A stretch of 64,000 nucleotides of DNA from Leucaena leucocephala. Its lineage: Eukaryota; Streptophyta; Magnoliopsida; Fabales; Fabaceae. The stretch lies in assembly GCA_037074615.1 (NCBI GenBank), contig CM073549.1:1245001-1309000 (forward strand). Reading direction: 5' to 3'. The first letter of the stretch is position 1; each line of letters begins with the position of its first letter. Shown one piece after another: positions 1 through 12,110 of this stretch. The position numbers were made by a program, and so were the translations under genes. The notes beneath the pieces are model-generated. The model saw nothing but the letters and a program-made list of their open reading frames with translations. It searched no databases and was not told the DNA's origin.

Positions 1-63
1 TGACAGATTTATGTTGCCTTGATGCATTTTTATAACATTTGCCCTTCAGCTTAATGTTTTCAG

Positions 64-116
64 CAGGGGAGAACAACCTGATCGCGCGGCAAATACAGTA
101 TAAAATTGAGTTTTGA
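64..116 (+). CDS. Possible terminal exon of an unidentified upstream gene
   Basis: A pyrimidine-rich stretch ending in CAG at 61-63 (or 64-66) is followed by an open frame reading ENNLIARQIQYKIEF and a TGA at 114-116. The acceptor, the protein-like composition and the position at the window edge suggest the last exon of a gene running in from the left. The rest lies outside the window. I do not recognise the family, and 15 residues are too few to exclude chance. If real, this gene converges on the ARMC6-like gene, whose stop is at 1237. Confidence 0.3.
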
Positions 117-1236
117 GTCCATTGTTGCAAAGTTAGTAGGAATGAAGTTCAGAAGAATTGAAGGAGAAAGTGGTTTTTTTCAAAATGATAGTAATAGTCA
201 AACTTTTTTTTTTTTAATTCTTGTTGTTTCCCCGTTTCTCTAGCATAGAAGTCTGTAAAATGACTTTAAACAGTTTCATGGTGACCCCAGTGAATGAAAA
301 TGCATTATAGCTTATTGAACCACTAGCAATGCTTTATCTGATTCTAATATTTTAGTAATTTTACCATTGGCTGTATAGATACTTTTGGGGTATAAGATTC
401 CTCGTGCTCCTTTTGATGGTTGTGGAAGACTGAAGGCCATGATGGCGCTTCCACTACATTAGTCATTCATTACCGATTACCCCCAAAAACACTTCATATA
501 AAAATAATCTTAAGCTCTTTTCCTAATGTGAGGGTTTGAGTTTTAATTCTTCAGTATGATACATGAAGCTGCCATCTGAAAAATTTCCGTACGAGTATAA
601 CTTCTTTTGGTTACAAAGACGCCCATAAAAAAGTTAAAAATTTTGAACCGAATGCATGTAACAGAATAACTAAGATATTTATTATTTAATAATAAAAAAT
701 ATATATTTTGGTTTTTATATGCTTCTTTATGAAAGTTGTTAATGCGGACGCCAGCGCGCGCATTAAGCTTAGTTTTACTTTTACTTTTAATTTTAATTTT
801 TATCGGCTCGCGCAAACCCAAACAGCATGGTTTTGGATCACAATTAAACGTTTGAATTTAAATATCCAAACCATCCCAAACAAATTAAGCAGACCCAAGC
901 CTTTTGCACATGAAACGCGAGGGGTTCTGAGCATGCTTTTATTTTTTTTTTTGACAACCTGTAGAAATGCACTCATGCATGCAGCAATATATTGATTTCC
1001 TAGGAAATAAAATATAAAATGCAGAATGAACCAAGTATCGGATCTCTAATCTCTGATTCCTGACAGACAGCTATAGGATTTGTGTAAAATAACCTTCGCC
1101 CTCAGCTTTGTACAAAGTATTTTGTAACGGCATATATCATATTGTAGCAGAGAAGTAAAAAATACTGGCAGTCACACACTGACTGATGTTGAGACCTTTC
1201 AAAAAATAGGAACACATCGAAACAACGATGTATCAG
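117..1236. other. Spacer between convergent 3' ends
   Basis: AT-rich sequence with several poly-T runs (about 205-215 and 940-952). Small open frames here overlap on opposite strands and have no splice context or recognisable protein. It is probably 3' UTR of the left-hand gene plus the 3' UTR of the ARMC6-like gene. Confidence 0.5.
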
Positions 1237-4200
1237 CTACAGGTTGTAATCATCAAGCCCTAAATCCCTCAGCGCATCGGTGGCTGCATCCTTACAGTGG
1301 GCATGGTTTTGCTTGGCCTTGCGTATGTATTTCTCAACTCCATTATTAATCAGAATAGTTCTGTCAAATAGAAAGTGCAAGTTGATGGGCAATCTCAAGA
1401 GCTAAAGCTACACTATGCCTTATACAAAGTGCTAGAAGGAAAATATTTTCAAAGCAACAGAAGGAAGAGAAGAGAAGAGAAGAGAAGAGAGAGAGGGGGA
1501 GAGATGAAAATCTTGCCTGTTTTCTGGGTTTCTCACTGCAAGATTTCTGATCATAAAACAGGAACTTCTCTGCAGTTGCTGTGCTGCAGGAAACTTCTGC
1601 ATGGCTTGAATTGCAAGGTCACCAGCTCCAGCTTCGACAGCCAGGGCAGCATTGTCCGGGGATCTCAATGAAAGCACAGCAATAGTAGACATAATCTGTG
1701 CCAAAAATAAAACCCATGTCAAAACTGGCATGTGATGCATGCAGACAACTGAACCAACCGAGAAAAGGAGCAGCAGCAAGGTAAACCATAATGGAATAAA
1801 GATTAAATGTATTCAATTATTCATAATATCAAGTAGGGAATGAGAAATGGTTTAGACTGATGACTGGAACTATATTGGACAGGCTCCCTTTAGAGGTATT
1901 GCAGTTTCTCACCTCTTGCAAGACAGAAGGGTCCGCAAACCTTGCTGAAAGTTTTATTAGTCTATTCACCCCTCCCTTTTCAACAATTGCACTCTTGTTT
2001 GCGTCACTTCCTGCCAACTGATCAATAAAAAATTAAATACATCACAGCTACAAAGAGGAGTCCCACAATATTCAAATCAGGAAAATGAGCATGTTTTGAG
2101 TTATTCCGTGTTTACCCACAATACCCCAGCATCATATTTTATCATATATCAAGAACTAATAAATTCCGGTGAATTTAAAACTTGAGTGTAAGTGCATACT
2201 CAGATGTTGATCAACAATCATGTTGAGTTATAAAACTTATAGGATCTATATATTCCAAAATAAAAATATAAACAATAACCATATAATGGGAAAAAGAGAC
2301 AACTTAAAACCTTACAAAGAACCACTAAGGCAGCAGAAAATCCTATTATTTTGCCCCCCAGAGGAAGTGATAGATTTAACATGCAACTTATTCAACAAAA
2401 AGTAAAAGCTTTTAACCTATACCTTTGAAAGCAAGAAGCAGCAAACTCTGGCCACTCCTTTGTTGCCTTGTTCCCCACTGTCGTCTATACATTTGAGTAC
2501 GGCATCAATACCTCCCTTCTCAGCAACAGATCTGCATATTTCATCCTGCAATATGAAACCATAAACACTCAACAGAAACAACACAGACAATGCATACTCA
2601 TGTTTTGCTGGGGTGAAGTTAGCCCGAGCTGAAAGGACTTCTAGATCACTAAACCAAGTGTAATGGAATATAAAAATGAACTTCATTATCACTCTGCTAA
2701 AGCAAAAAGTTTAATACTAAATCAACTTTTCACGCTTGGCGTATGATAGGATTTTGCTCACTCACATTTACAGCTATGGCTCTTAACGCAATGCTTGCTG
2801 AAATAAGGCCAGGAGAGTTTAATCCTGCATGTAGTGAGTCAACAAGGGCTTCTGCAATCCCAATCTTGGCAAATTTTCGTGCATACCCATAAACCTGAAT
2901 TGTGAATGTATTAGATGCTTCAAGTCACGAAGTATTTATAATTGAAAAGCTTATAAATTAGTGATCTTTGAATGACTTGAATTGAAGAAAAATCCCAATC
3001 GCTATCCACCAAGTCGGGTTTGTGTTTCATTTTCATCCTCGTGTAAAAGGGTGTGTCCATTTCTACAAGATATACAAACATATGCTTTATTTTGAATAAA
3101 GCCTCGACTTACTTGAGAAGCTATAACTCGATTATCATCGGCAGTTAGAAGTACACGAATAGCATCATATAAGCTCTGGATGCTGACATTCTTATGCATA
3201 GACATGCTTTCCATAATTAGCTCGTCAACTTTTAAGATCATGAAAGACTCCTTGAGAATTTCATTACCCGTGGCAGCTGAAGCCACTACACCAAAACCAC
3301 TATTTAAGATGTCAGCGTTCTGCTTATTATCATTTAGGATATCAATTACAATGCTTGGTCCATTACTGGTCTGAAATATTCCTGTGCTTTGAACATCTGC
3401 AGCAACAAGGATTATAAAACTACCTTGTCAAACATGATGAAGCAAAGAAAAAGCCTGAAATATGAACTACAATTCAGTTACTATTCTGAAGTGATTTGTT
3501 GATTACACAGTACAAGCAGCAACGACGAACTAAAATTCACCACTAATTATAGATAAAACTCCGATTATCGGTAACAAATAATGAAGGCAGTGATCAACCA
3601 TTACATTAATTAATTCACACATTCTTAGACTCTACTTTCATAATCAAAATCGAAAAAATTCTACAGAGACATGAATAACAAAATATATGCAAACGGAACG
3701 GCACTCACCGGAAACATGCTAACTTTCCCCAATAAAGAAAGTAAAACAAAGGCACATGAGTTTCAAAATCAGCTGAAACAACGTAGTTTACCAAGCACAA
3801 GACACAACTAAGCAACCTTATTTGATCATATGAATCAGAGTTATGTTAGATTTTAGCACAAATTTCTCACCGTGGAGCAATGATGCCATAGTCTTCAAAG
3901 CTGGAACCAGAGCGCGCTCACATCTCTTGGGTATCTTGGAACATGCAGAACAAACCAATTCCACGCCGGCATTCTTTGTAGCAATAGCTGCATTCCCAGA
4001 TCCTTCGACATTACAGACCACGGTAAGCTTATCAAACAGTTCCACCATCTCATCCAAATCCTTATCGCCGATCTGATCCCCCAATCTAGATTCCAGTTGC
4101 TTTAAACTAGCCAAACACTGTATGACGGGGTTATCTTTCACCTCACCCTCTCCCGGAACGCACGTAATGATTCCTGGACATTAGGCGATGATATAGTTTG

Positions 4201-4571
4201 TTAAATGTTGGAGTCAACTTATCGCGGCTTAGCGCAGTTACAGAAACAATTTTCCCAGCTAGCTAAAGCAACAAACTCAAGAAAATTAAAGGAAAAAACC
4301 GCTGGAGTAAAAGACGATTTCATTTCCTGCTCTAACATGATTTCCTAGAAATTCGCAATTCATCGGTAACGAAGTAGATGTAAGAGATATTAAAGCCGGG
4401 GGACGTAGCAAGGCTCAGACCTGATAGATCAACGCCTTGGAGATTAAGAGCTTCTATGGCGTCCTGGAGAGCCTCGGCGGGATCCATTCCAATGTCGTCC
4501 ATGTTCTCCTTCACTAGTTCATCAAATGCTTCCTGCGATATCGTCCGATTCGTCACTTTGGGTGGAGCCAT
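1237..4571 (-). CDS. ARMC6: Armadillo repeat-containing protein 6 (ARMC6)-like
   Basis: An eight-exon gene encoding 465 residues. Exons (minus strand, in order): 4421-4571, 3871-4173, 3113-3396, 2766-2894, 2423-2545, 1913-2017, 1517-1695, 1237-1360. All phases join without a stop. The start MAPPKVTNRTISQEAF begins at 4571, and the C-terminus DAATDALRDLGLDDYNL ends at a TAG at 1237-1239. An acidic N-terminal helix is followed by armadillo-type helical repeats (for example VEKGGVNRLIKL and VAEKGGIDAVLKC, the recurrent start of an ARM unit). The length is close to that of other ARMC6 proteins. Family members are soluble scaffold proteins of poorly defined function. Intron 7 uses a GC donor (AACAG|GCAAGA at 1515-1516) rather than GT; only this junction restores the frame into RTILINNGVEKYIRK. 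Confidence 0.9.
1461..1500. repeat. GA-rich low-complexity tract inside ARMC6 intron 7
   Basis: Repeats of AAGAG/AGAGAG on the plus strand, read as CTCTTC in the transcript. It lies within the intron that has the GC donor and starts about 15 bases from that donor. It is a simple repeat, but it could act as an intronic polypyrimidine element. Confidence 0.7.
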
Positions 4572-5937
4572 TCCTATTTTTCACTCTGTTAGTCTGTTGC
4601 AACTTGAAAAGGGAGTGAAGAGAGCTGAGTTGAGACTGACAGTGAACTTTCACAGTTGTTTCAATTTCAGTTTCAATCCCCTCTCGCGCATCATCAGCGT
4701 CGTATGACTGGGAACGACACTGAAAAATGGGGATCCCCCAAAACGACAGCATATGCATGACCGTTTGAGGGCAATTTGCAGTGACGCAAGTCACGCTTCA
4801 GCGTGACGTATCACCATACAAGCCTTGTGCATGATTTCGTTGGCAAGTTTTTCTTCTAATAAAAAAGTTTCTGAATGGAAATAAGTTATTTTGATTATTT
4901 CTTATTAAATATTTATAGTGATCTTTATGCAAAGATAATATATTGAAAAAATTATCTTAAAAAATTGGTTCAACACAACCACAAGTGTGAATTAATAAAA
5001 AATTAAAAATGTCATAAAGAACGTCATCACTGATATATGTGTGTGTGTGTGTGTGTGTGAAGAATGAAAAACTTCTTCGTATCTATTCGTAGGCATGATA
5101 AATTTGACCAAATTAATTTGTAACCCAATTGTTTCAGTTAAATCTGCAATATTATAGCCTGTGCTTTCTAATATATAACTGTATGCGTTGAATGTGTGTT
5201 TTGAAATTTCATATATACAACTGCAAGATGACTTCCCTGTTCTTGCATCTCTTGTTAATTCCCTGTTGCTGAGTCTTCTTCGTCGCAATTCATGGTTGTT
5301 CTCCCTAATAGTGAAACAACTTTCCTGAATCTGTTTAGGCTTGACTTAATTGCAATGTCATTTCCAATCACATTCATACAGATGAGTACTTTCTTAAAAA
5401 AATATTTTGTTAAATGGAATGGAGCCCAGAAAAATATTTTGACCTTTTGCGAAAAGTAAGCTGTTGAAGGCTGTAAAATTCGAAAAGAATAAACACAGAA
5501 AAAATGAGCATGAAATAAATTGTATTTTAATAATTTGACATCGTTAAAAACGTTTAAATTTAGAAAATATAGAAGACTTGTAGCTAGTAATTAATGGGGC
5601 TATTATGGATGAAGGGAATATCCTTACGTAAGTTTTATAAAACGATATTACAACTTACAATTAGATAACACTATACTATATGAACAATTAACCTTTAGAC
5701 ATAAAATGAAGCTAATAATAATCACAATATAGGGTGTATACTTTACAAGATAGTAATAATCTACTCCTAGTGGAAGTCTCAAGGATTTGAAAAAAACCCT
5801 TCTAAGAGAAGCATTTACCTATTCACAGTGTGGTTGTGTAATCAACAAGTCATACCAACCCATAAATTAGGCCATTTTGCACCACGGGACTCCATCAACC
5901 ACATGCTAATTCACACGCACTTCCCCCTCTTCGATCC
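4572..5937. other. Intergenic region between divergent genes
   Basis: Holds the promoter and 5' UTR of the ARMC6-like gene (left side) and the upstream region of the phytocyanin-like pseudogene. It is AT-rich with one TG microsatellite. No supported gene. Confidence 0.5.
5038..5059. repeat. (TG)11 microsatellite
   Basis: Perfect dinucleotide run of 22 bases directly visible. Confidence 0.95.
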
Positions 5938-5946
5938 CTATATAAG
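5938..5946 (+). promoter_or_regulatory. TATA box of phytocyanin-like locus
   Basis: CTATATAAG lies about 100 bases upstream of the ATG at 6047, normal plant spacing for a TATA box plus a short 5' UTR. The promoter looks intact although the reading frame downstream is broken. Confidence 0.6.
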
Positions 5947-6046
5947 AAAACCTGTAACCTTCAATGTTCTTCAATCCCAACATCACCAACCAAACCATCC
6001 TCTGATCTTTTGAGTTCGGTTACAAGAACCAAAAGAAGCATCGATC

Positions 6047-6483
6047 ATGGCCGCGAAGCTTGCAGCATTATTAGTCCTAATGATTACAGCTTCTTGCATG
6101 TTTGGAGTGAGCATGGGCAACAAGGACTGGTTCTGGAACTGGGGCAGTAATTTCAACTGCACAGATTGGTGGAATTTTCATCATTTGAACAAGACACAAC
6201 CTCAATCTAACACCTTTGTGGTGGGTGGCTCTCAGAACTGGCACTTCGGCTTCAACTACACTGACTGGGCCATCAACAATGGCCCCTTCTAAAGTGTGAC
6301 CTGAAGAGGGCGAAGATGGTGGCGAATCCCACACAGGGTGGAGGGCAAGGTTTCAGGTTCGTGATCAACAAGTGGAAGCCTCACTACTTTGCATGTGGCG
6401 AGAGAAATGGATTCCATTGCAGGAATGGTCTCATGAAGTTCGCAGTCTTCCCCATGATTCACCCTTTCACCCCCTGGCCTTGA
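6047..6483 (+). pseudogene. Phytocyanin/cupredoxin-like secreted protein, internally deleted
   Basis: The first frame (6047-6292) starts with a clear signal peptide (AAKLAALLVLMITASCMFG), followed by NTFVVGGSQNWHFGFNYTDW and INNGPF, then TAA at 6290. A second frame two bases out of register resumes at 6292 with KCDLKRAKMVANPTQGGG and runs through INKWKPHYFACGERNGFHC to TGA at 6481-6483. Together these are the two ends of a plant cupredoxin-superfamily protein. The middle, which in intact relatives forms the central strands after NGPF (about 30-35 residues), is missing, and the junction is out of frame. There is no room for an intron between the two parts. I infer an internal deletion of about 100 bp. 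A 5' fragment of 81 residues could still be made. Confidence 0.75.
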
Positions 6484-6553
6484 AACTTTCAAAGTCCCAT
6501 CCATGCATCTGAATTAGTAATGTTTCGTCTCTGTTGAATTTAGTCTTACTCAA

Positions 6554-6559
6554 AATAAA
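6554..6559 (+). terminator. Poly(A) signal AATAAA
   Basis: AATAAA about 70 bases after the TGA at 6481, at the expected spacing for the 3' end of the phytocyanin-like locus. Confidence 0.45.
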
Positions 6560-7353
6560 GGCCAAGCATCTGAATTACACTGTAATCAATATATGTAAAA
6601 GTGGCTTGTTAGGGTTTAACTGACTGTTCTATATACATTGAAGCTTGTTGAGTGCTTCGTGCTTGCGTCCATATTTGTATCGTTAGCTTCATTAGTGAGA
6701 CCAAAGTTCACATTAAAGTTGATGATGAACTTCGAATTTACATGTTCCATTATTTTACATTCTTATACTTATCTATATCACTTGAGGATTTGATCCCACG
6801 ACCTTCTCTTTTAGAGGGGTTATGAGTTTTAAGGGTTTGACAAAAGAAAGATCTCCTTCCTATCATGAAAGAGAGCGAAAAGTGACTTCATGGGGAAGCA
6901 AAGTGAAAGAATGAATTGACGAAATTCTTAATGTTAGGACTTTAATTTGAAGAGGGATTGATTGGTCTTGAAAAGACTCTCGAAATAGAAATTGAATAGC
7001 TTTGCGATAGCTTTCCTTATTATCTCATTTTGGATATAATCTGATTTGAATATGAATGAATCAAAATATTTCATAAGGATTGTTTGTGTTTATCACATGA
7101 AAAAGAAAATACATTGCAACCCCTTAAAATTTGATAACGTAATTTTAGTTTTAGTTTTGATATTTCTAATTTTAAATCATAGTTTTTTATATTTTATGTT
7201 GTTTACAACATCTAAAATATTAGTTTTTATATTTTTTTTAAATATCTTGTTTGGGATTATTGGTCTTAATTTTGTTTATGTGATACTAACACTATTAATT
7301 TTATTTATTTGAAGCACTTAGGTGAAAGCTACCCTGATAAAATAGCGGACTTG
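6560..7353. other. Intergenic, AT-rich
   Basis: No supported gene. A short stretch near 6780-6850 resembles a degenerate tRNA B box on the minus strand (GGATCAAATCC) and may be a SINE scrap. 7140-7310 is very T-rich. Confidence 0.4.
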
Positions 7354-7893
7354 GGGTGTGTTTGGATTAGCTTTTGGAGAATAGATTCTGGGAAGAATAG
7401 ATTCTGGAGAATAGATTTTGGGTAGAATAGATTTTGGGAAGAATAGATTTTGGGAATAAAGATGTTTGGATGATTAGTAGTAGAATCACTTTTTATATTG
7501 GTAAATTACTAAAAAGGGTATGATATGATTAAAAGTAAGAGAGATGAAAGAGGAGAGAGAAGAGAGTGTAGAGAGGAGAGAGGAAAGAGAAAAAAAGAGA
7601 TAAGAGAGGAGAGAGGAGAGAGAAAAAAAGAGATAAGAGAAGAGAGAGGAGAGATAATAGAGAAAAGAGAGGAGAGAGGGTGTAAGAAAAAGTAAGGGTA
7701 TAATAGTAATTGGATAATCCAAAACCTAGGTTTCAAAGAAAAATCTATTTTCAGTAGCTTATTCAAAACTTAGGTTTCAAACCGAGGTTTTGCCCAAAAT
7801 CAATTCTCAACAAAAATTGCTGTTTATGTAAAAAATTTTCAAACCGCGATTTTGGCCAAAATTGATTTTCAAACCTCATTGCCAAACAGGCAC
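7354..7893. mobile_element. PIF/Harbinger-like MITE, copy A (540 bp)
   Basis: Begins GGGTGTGTTTGG and ends CCAAACAGGCAC, imperfect 12-base terminal inverted repeats (9 of 12 match), flanked by a 3-bp direct repeat TTG (7351-7353 and 7894-7896). The inside has tandem AGAATAGATT(C/T)TGGG motifs, a long GA-rich tract and a 3' half rich in paired TTTCAAA motifs. It is nearly identical along its whole length to 18568-19100. It has no coding capacity, so it is non-autonomous. The 3-bp target duplication and GGG...GTTTGG ends fit Tourist-type elements; the superfamily assignment is inference. Confidence 0.8.
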
Positions 7894-8601
7894 TTGGAAA
7901 TGAGATATGATTAAGAAAAAAGAGATGGAAGAAAAAGGGGGAAGGGGTTAGGTTTAGTAGGGATGTGTATTTAAGTTTTACTATTTTTTAATATATTTTC
8001 TTTATTTTTAATATAAGAGTTAATGAGTTAATTTTAATTTTAAATATAACACCTATTTTATATATTTATCTAATAATTTTTTAAATTATTATTATTAAAT
8101 TAATTAATTATATTTTATATTAAAAATAGAAGGAATATTGTATATACTATTTTCAGGTTATAATTCGGTCAGCTATTTTACCAAGTTAACTTCCAACCCA
8201 GCAACTCTGTACAATCAAAATTAATGGTATCAGTGTGACATAAATAAAATTGACATAGTTAATCTCAATGTCTAAGTTCTTCTGAAAACATATGGACCAA
8301 TAATTTAGATAAAAAAACATAAAAGATGAAAAACTATTATTTAAAATAAGAATTAAAACTAAAATAATAATAAAACTATAAGGACTTATAAGGCTAGTTT
8401 TTAATATAAAAATTAAACGTAACTCTTGACAAAAAGAATATTTAAAAGGAGGTAAAAATATAATAAGTGATTAAATCACTGAAAAAACGATGTTATCCCC
8501 TGAGCAATTGAGGATAGCTTTGATAATTATTTAGATTTAATTTGGGGGAGACTGGGGAGGTAGTGAGGTACCGTCCGACGGGGTGAGTTGGATCCATCAG
8601 A
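7894..8601. other. Intergenic plus SCNM1 upstream region
   Basis: AT-rich, with no open frame of note. The last 60-80 bases are probably the 5' UTR of the SCNM1-like gene. No convincing TATA box seen. Confidence 0.4.
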
Positions 8602-10566
8602 ATGAGTGTGTTCGGGGGAGATAGCTGGGCAAGAGAAGCTCAATACAGGAAAAGGAGGGTTGACGATCTGCTTGTGGAGGGGATCCATGGCTCTTCCTTC
8701 AAGAAGCTCGCTAATGGCAAATACGCCTGCCTCGTCTGCCCCCACAACCCCATCTTCGACACCCCTCTCATGCTATCCGTTCGTATTTTACCCTATTCTT
8801 TTTCGCGCAATTTTCTTCCAATTCATGTCGATATGGAATTTGGACGACTGCATATGATTTTGTGGGGTTTTATCCCCGAGTTGATAGTAATAAACTTTGG
8901 CGTGGTTCCTAATGGAGAATTTCCTCCTTTTGTTTATTTCTCTTATTTTTAGTACCCTCTGAGTGTGAAGGTTTCTTCCTCCTCCTCTTTTTCTGCTAAA
9001 AGAGGACGTTGAACGAAAAGGAGAAAAAACCGCCAATGTGGAAGAAAGGAACCTAGTTACATAGGCTCTCATACTAAATGCTTCGGGAAACATTGATTCT
9101 TGAACGGTTGGATTTATGTTTCTATTTGTGTGACTGATTGTACTGATCACGATAGTAAAAAAAGCTCAACGAGAAATTAGTACTTGTGCCTTGGTTCTTT
9201 GAATGATCAGAATTAAATGCTTTTTGGAAATTGTTTGTTGAATAATGAATAAGGTGAATGACATCCTTCCCTTTGTGAAAGATTTAAGTTTTATTTTAGC
9301 AATCCCCATGATATAGATGGCTGCTTGTTTTTGTGAACAACTTCCTTCCATCTTTAGTGATGACGAATAGTATGTGTGTTAATCTTTCTTTGTTACGTTG
9401 GATGAGTGCTTCCAAAGCAGGTCCCAGTCCAATCCCTTGGTCCCAATACCAAGAACTCCTGTACTGTACATCTAGGCATTTGAATGACAGATATTAGTTA
9501 CCCTGGCAACTAGTAAAAAAGGTTTGGTATTGGTTGCAAAATGCAGTCAACAAAATATGTGTATTATTTTAAATATCCCATCGTGGACTCTGGGCTAATA
9601 TTGGCATTCATCATTCATGTGCATGTGGGCATGCGCATACATGCATGATGCTATTTAGTGTGCATATCTCATGTATTTTCATGATTATTTTGTCCACAAG
9701 AGAGGATTAAAGATTCCTTTCTTCTTTAGAGATGATGAAGTATATTAAGCTTGAACACATCTTTCTTGTATGCTTGTTGATCTTTGAAAGAGGCTGTCTC
9801 TGATTGTGGAAACTTCTTTTCAGATGCACAACAAGGGATCACGTCACCTTGCTGCAGCATCAAGACGGAAGGAAAGAGATTTGATGAAACAGAATGAAAT
9901 AAATAAGAGAATTGCATTGTCAGCCTCATCTTCTGACGCTACCATATCTAGTAGTTGCAACCAAAAGCTTAGATCAGCTAGCAGTGGCAAACCTTTGATT
10001 GAACAGACAAAAAAGGCTGTTTCCGAAATATTTTCTAACAAATCTCAGCAACAAATGGAAAATGGAAGTAAAAAGGAGATATCAAACACAGGTCACGTAG
10101 CAAGTGCATCAACTGAAAGGTACTCATCTCCTGCAAGAGTGGAAAATAACAAGGTGGTTTTACAGCATCATTTGGATTTTAGGGAGCGGAGAGAAAGAGA
10201 ACTCAAGTTTACTGCTGCAGGTTGGAAGCGTGATGGTCATGGCAAATGGTATCGAGATGAAAATGTGAGTTACTTCCACCCCCAGACCACCCCTCTAAAT
10301 CATAAATTAATTGTCTATTTTGAATCTGGAATAGAGTGGCAGGCTGAGATCTAAAGATCAGCATTTGCTTATCTGATTTGACTCAATGCCCTCAAGGCTT
10401 TTTTTTAAGCTCCCTGCTTTCATGAGACTAGCGTTACCCTCTACTACTTAGTGATTGGTGAACTTATTTGTCTGATGAGGTAACATATAGTCATTTATGT
10501 CTGTTTTTCTACTAGCAGGTTGAGTTTGACTCTGATGAAGAAGATCCTAATGTCTGTCTTAGCTGA
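8602..10566 (+). CDS. SCNM1: Sodium channel modifier 1 (SCNM1)-like minor-spliceosome protein
   Basis: Three exons, 8602-8778, 9824-10264 and 10519-10566, give 221 residues. The N-terminus has a basic motif (QYRKRRVDDLL) and a U1-type C2H2 zinc finger (C43, C46, H61, H67) reading KYACLVCPHNPIFDTP then MHNKGSRHL across the first splice. The middle is low-complexity and basic. The C-terminus has WKRDGHGKWYRDENVEFDSDEE, the tail diagnostic of SCNM1. SCNM1 is a nuclear protein of the U12-dependent spliceosome. The start at 8602 opens MSVFGGDSW, matching the family's short N-terminus. The first donor (TCC|GTTCGT) is a poor match to consensus, but the next exon joins exactly at the conserved position. 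Confidence 0.88.
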
Positions 10567-11639
10567 AAATTTGTGCATTAGTCAGCAGAGTTGCTGAAGG
10601 ACTATAGCAGCTACGCAAAAATTTCTTCTAAGTTAGAGCGCTTTGATGACGCGCTCATTCGATAAGCTGCTGAATAAAATATATTTTAGCATCACTTGTC
10701 TATGTGGAAAAGGTTTTTGCTCCAATTCTTTGAATTGATAGCTAGAGTGTTTATTTATGAATAGTTAAGGCTTTAACGAGTGTTTATTGCAGAAGGGGAA
10801 AGATTGTGCAGGGGATGTATATAGAACGTATATTACTTGTGTTTACATATTTTTTTTATACTCATTCTGCTTGAATATGAAAATGAGACATTATCGAGGA
10901 CTTTCATGCATATAATATATCTAGTAAAAAACACAAACAAACATCACAAACTTGAGAGTCCAGCTCAAGATGTCTACATAGAAGTTGCATTTGGAGCCCT
11001 TAACTTTAGTCTATTTTGTTAAAATCCACAAGTTTCTCAAATTTTGAAATGAGTCTTGTACACACACACACACACTTAATACAACCGGCAATGTGAAGGT
11101 CTAAAGGCAACTCACAAGTAATTGCGTTTCTGAGGGGCAGAACCAAAAACATGCAAACCAGTTGATATCAACCAGATATGTAGTATGTAACATCCCAGTT
11201 ACAGTTTTCGCCCTCCTTCAACGGCGACAGAGACGGCTACAAGTGATTGAAATTATTACACCATCTTGACGGGACTAAACATCAAATATGCTTTCAGAAG
11301 ATGGAGAACTCGTGATAACAGAAACAAACATGTCCATTTGAAAGTTGAAGATAATCAAAGTACCATAGTCCATGGCCATTCTTCTGCTGCTTTAAAGCAC
11401 TCCCCACAACCTCCTGCTACCACCTGGTTAATGATTTGTTTATGATTTTGTAATCCAGTGTCGTAAAAATTCTTCTATAAGTGAAAAGTCATAAATTTGA
11501 TCTCATGTTTAATTTCATACTATTAGTGTTTGCAGTCTGCTCTAAATTTTTTTTTTCCAAAAAGAAGGAAGTAAGAACTAACACATCCAAAGTTACTTGA
11601 ATACATGTAAAATTTCTGTATATATACATTAAATGTTCA
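10567..11639. other. SCNM1 3' flank and spacer
   Basis: 3' UTR sequence followed by spacer. A short CA microsatellite lies at 11061-11075. No supported gene. Confidence 0.5.
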
Positions 11640-12110
11640 CACAATCATTTGTCTTTATAGTGTGTGTTTGAAAAGAAAGAAAATTAAAATTTTAAAAGGA
11701 TTTTTGGTAAAATTTGAGGAACTTTCAAAATAAATAACTATATTTGTCTAAAAAGGCTTTTAGACTAAACTATGATTTAAAATTAAGATTTTAGATAAGC
11801 TACTAAAATTAGCTTTTAGTATAATAAAAAAGCTTATAGACTACCCAATTACTATTTTAACTTTACTTTTTTTTACACCATCTCTCCTCCCTTCTAAACT
11901 CTCTCTCATCTCTCTTATATTATATTTTTAATAAAATCATACCATTTTTTTATAATTTTTTAATTACAAAAATCATTCTGACAATAATTATCCAAACACT
12001 CATTTATTCAGAACTTTTTTTTTCATAAACTCTCCTCTAAAAGCCCTTTTTTAAAACCTATTCAATTTTTTTTTATAAATCATTTTTCAAACTCTTTTAC
12101 AAATATTCCC
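11640..12110. mobile_element. Diverged MITE of the same family as copies A-D
   Basis: Shares the block order of the MITE family on the plus strand: ACCCAATTACTATTTTAACTT, a CT-rich tract with TCTCTCCTCC and CTCTCTCATC, AAAATCATACCATTTTT, ATCCAAACACTCATTTATTC and CATAAACTCTCCTC. It is much more diverged than copies A-D, and its ends are only approximate (GTGTGTTTG near 11660). No target duplication could be identified. Confidence 0.55.

Noticed and set aside
708..995. 95-codon plus-strand frame and its minus-strand shadow
   Set aside because: Biased AT-rich composition, no homolog recognised and located in 3' spacer.
7486..7766. Ser/Leu/Phe repeat protein on the minus strand (also 18723-18973)
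   Set aside because: It is a translation of the GA-rich tract of MITE copies A and B.
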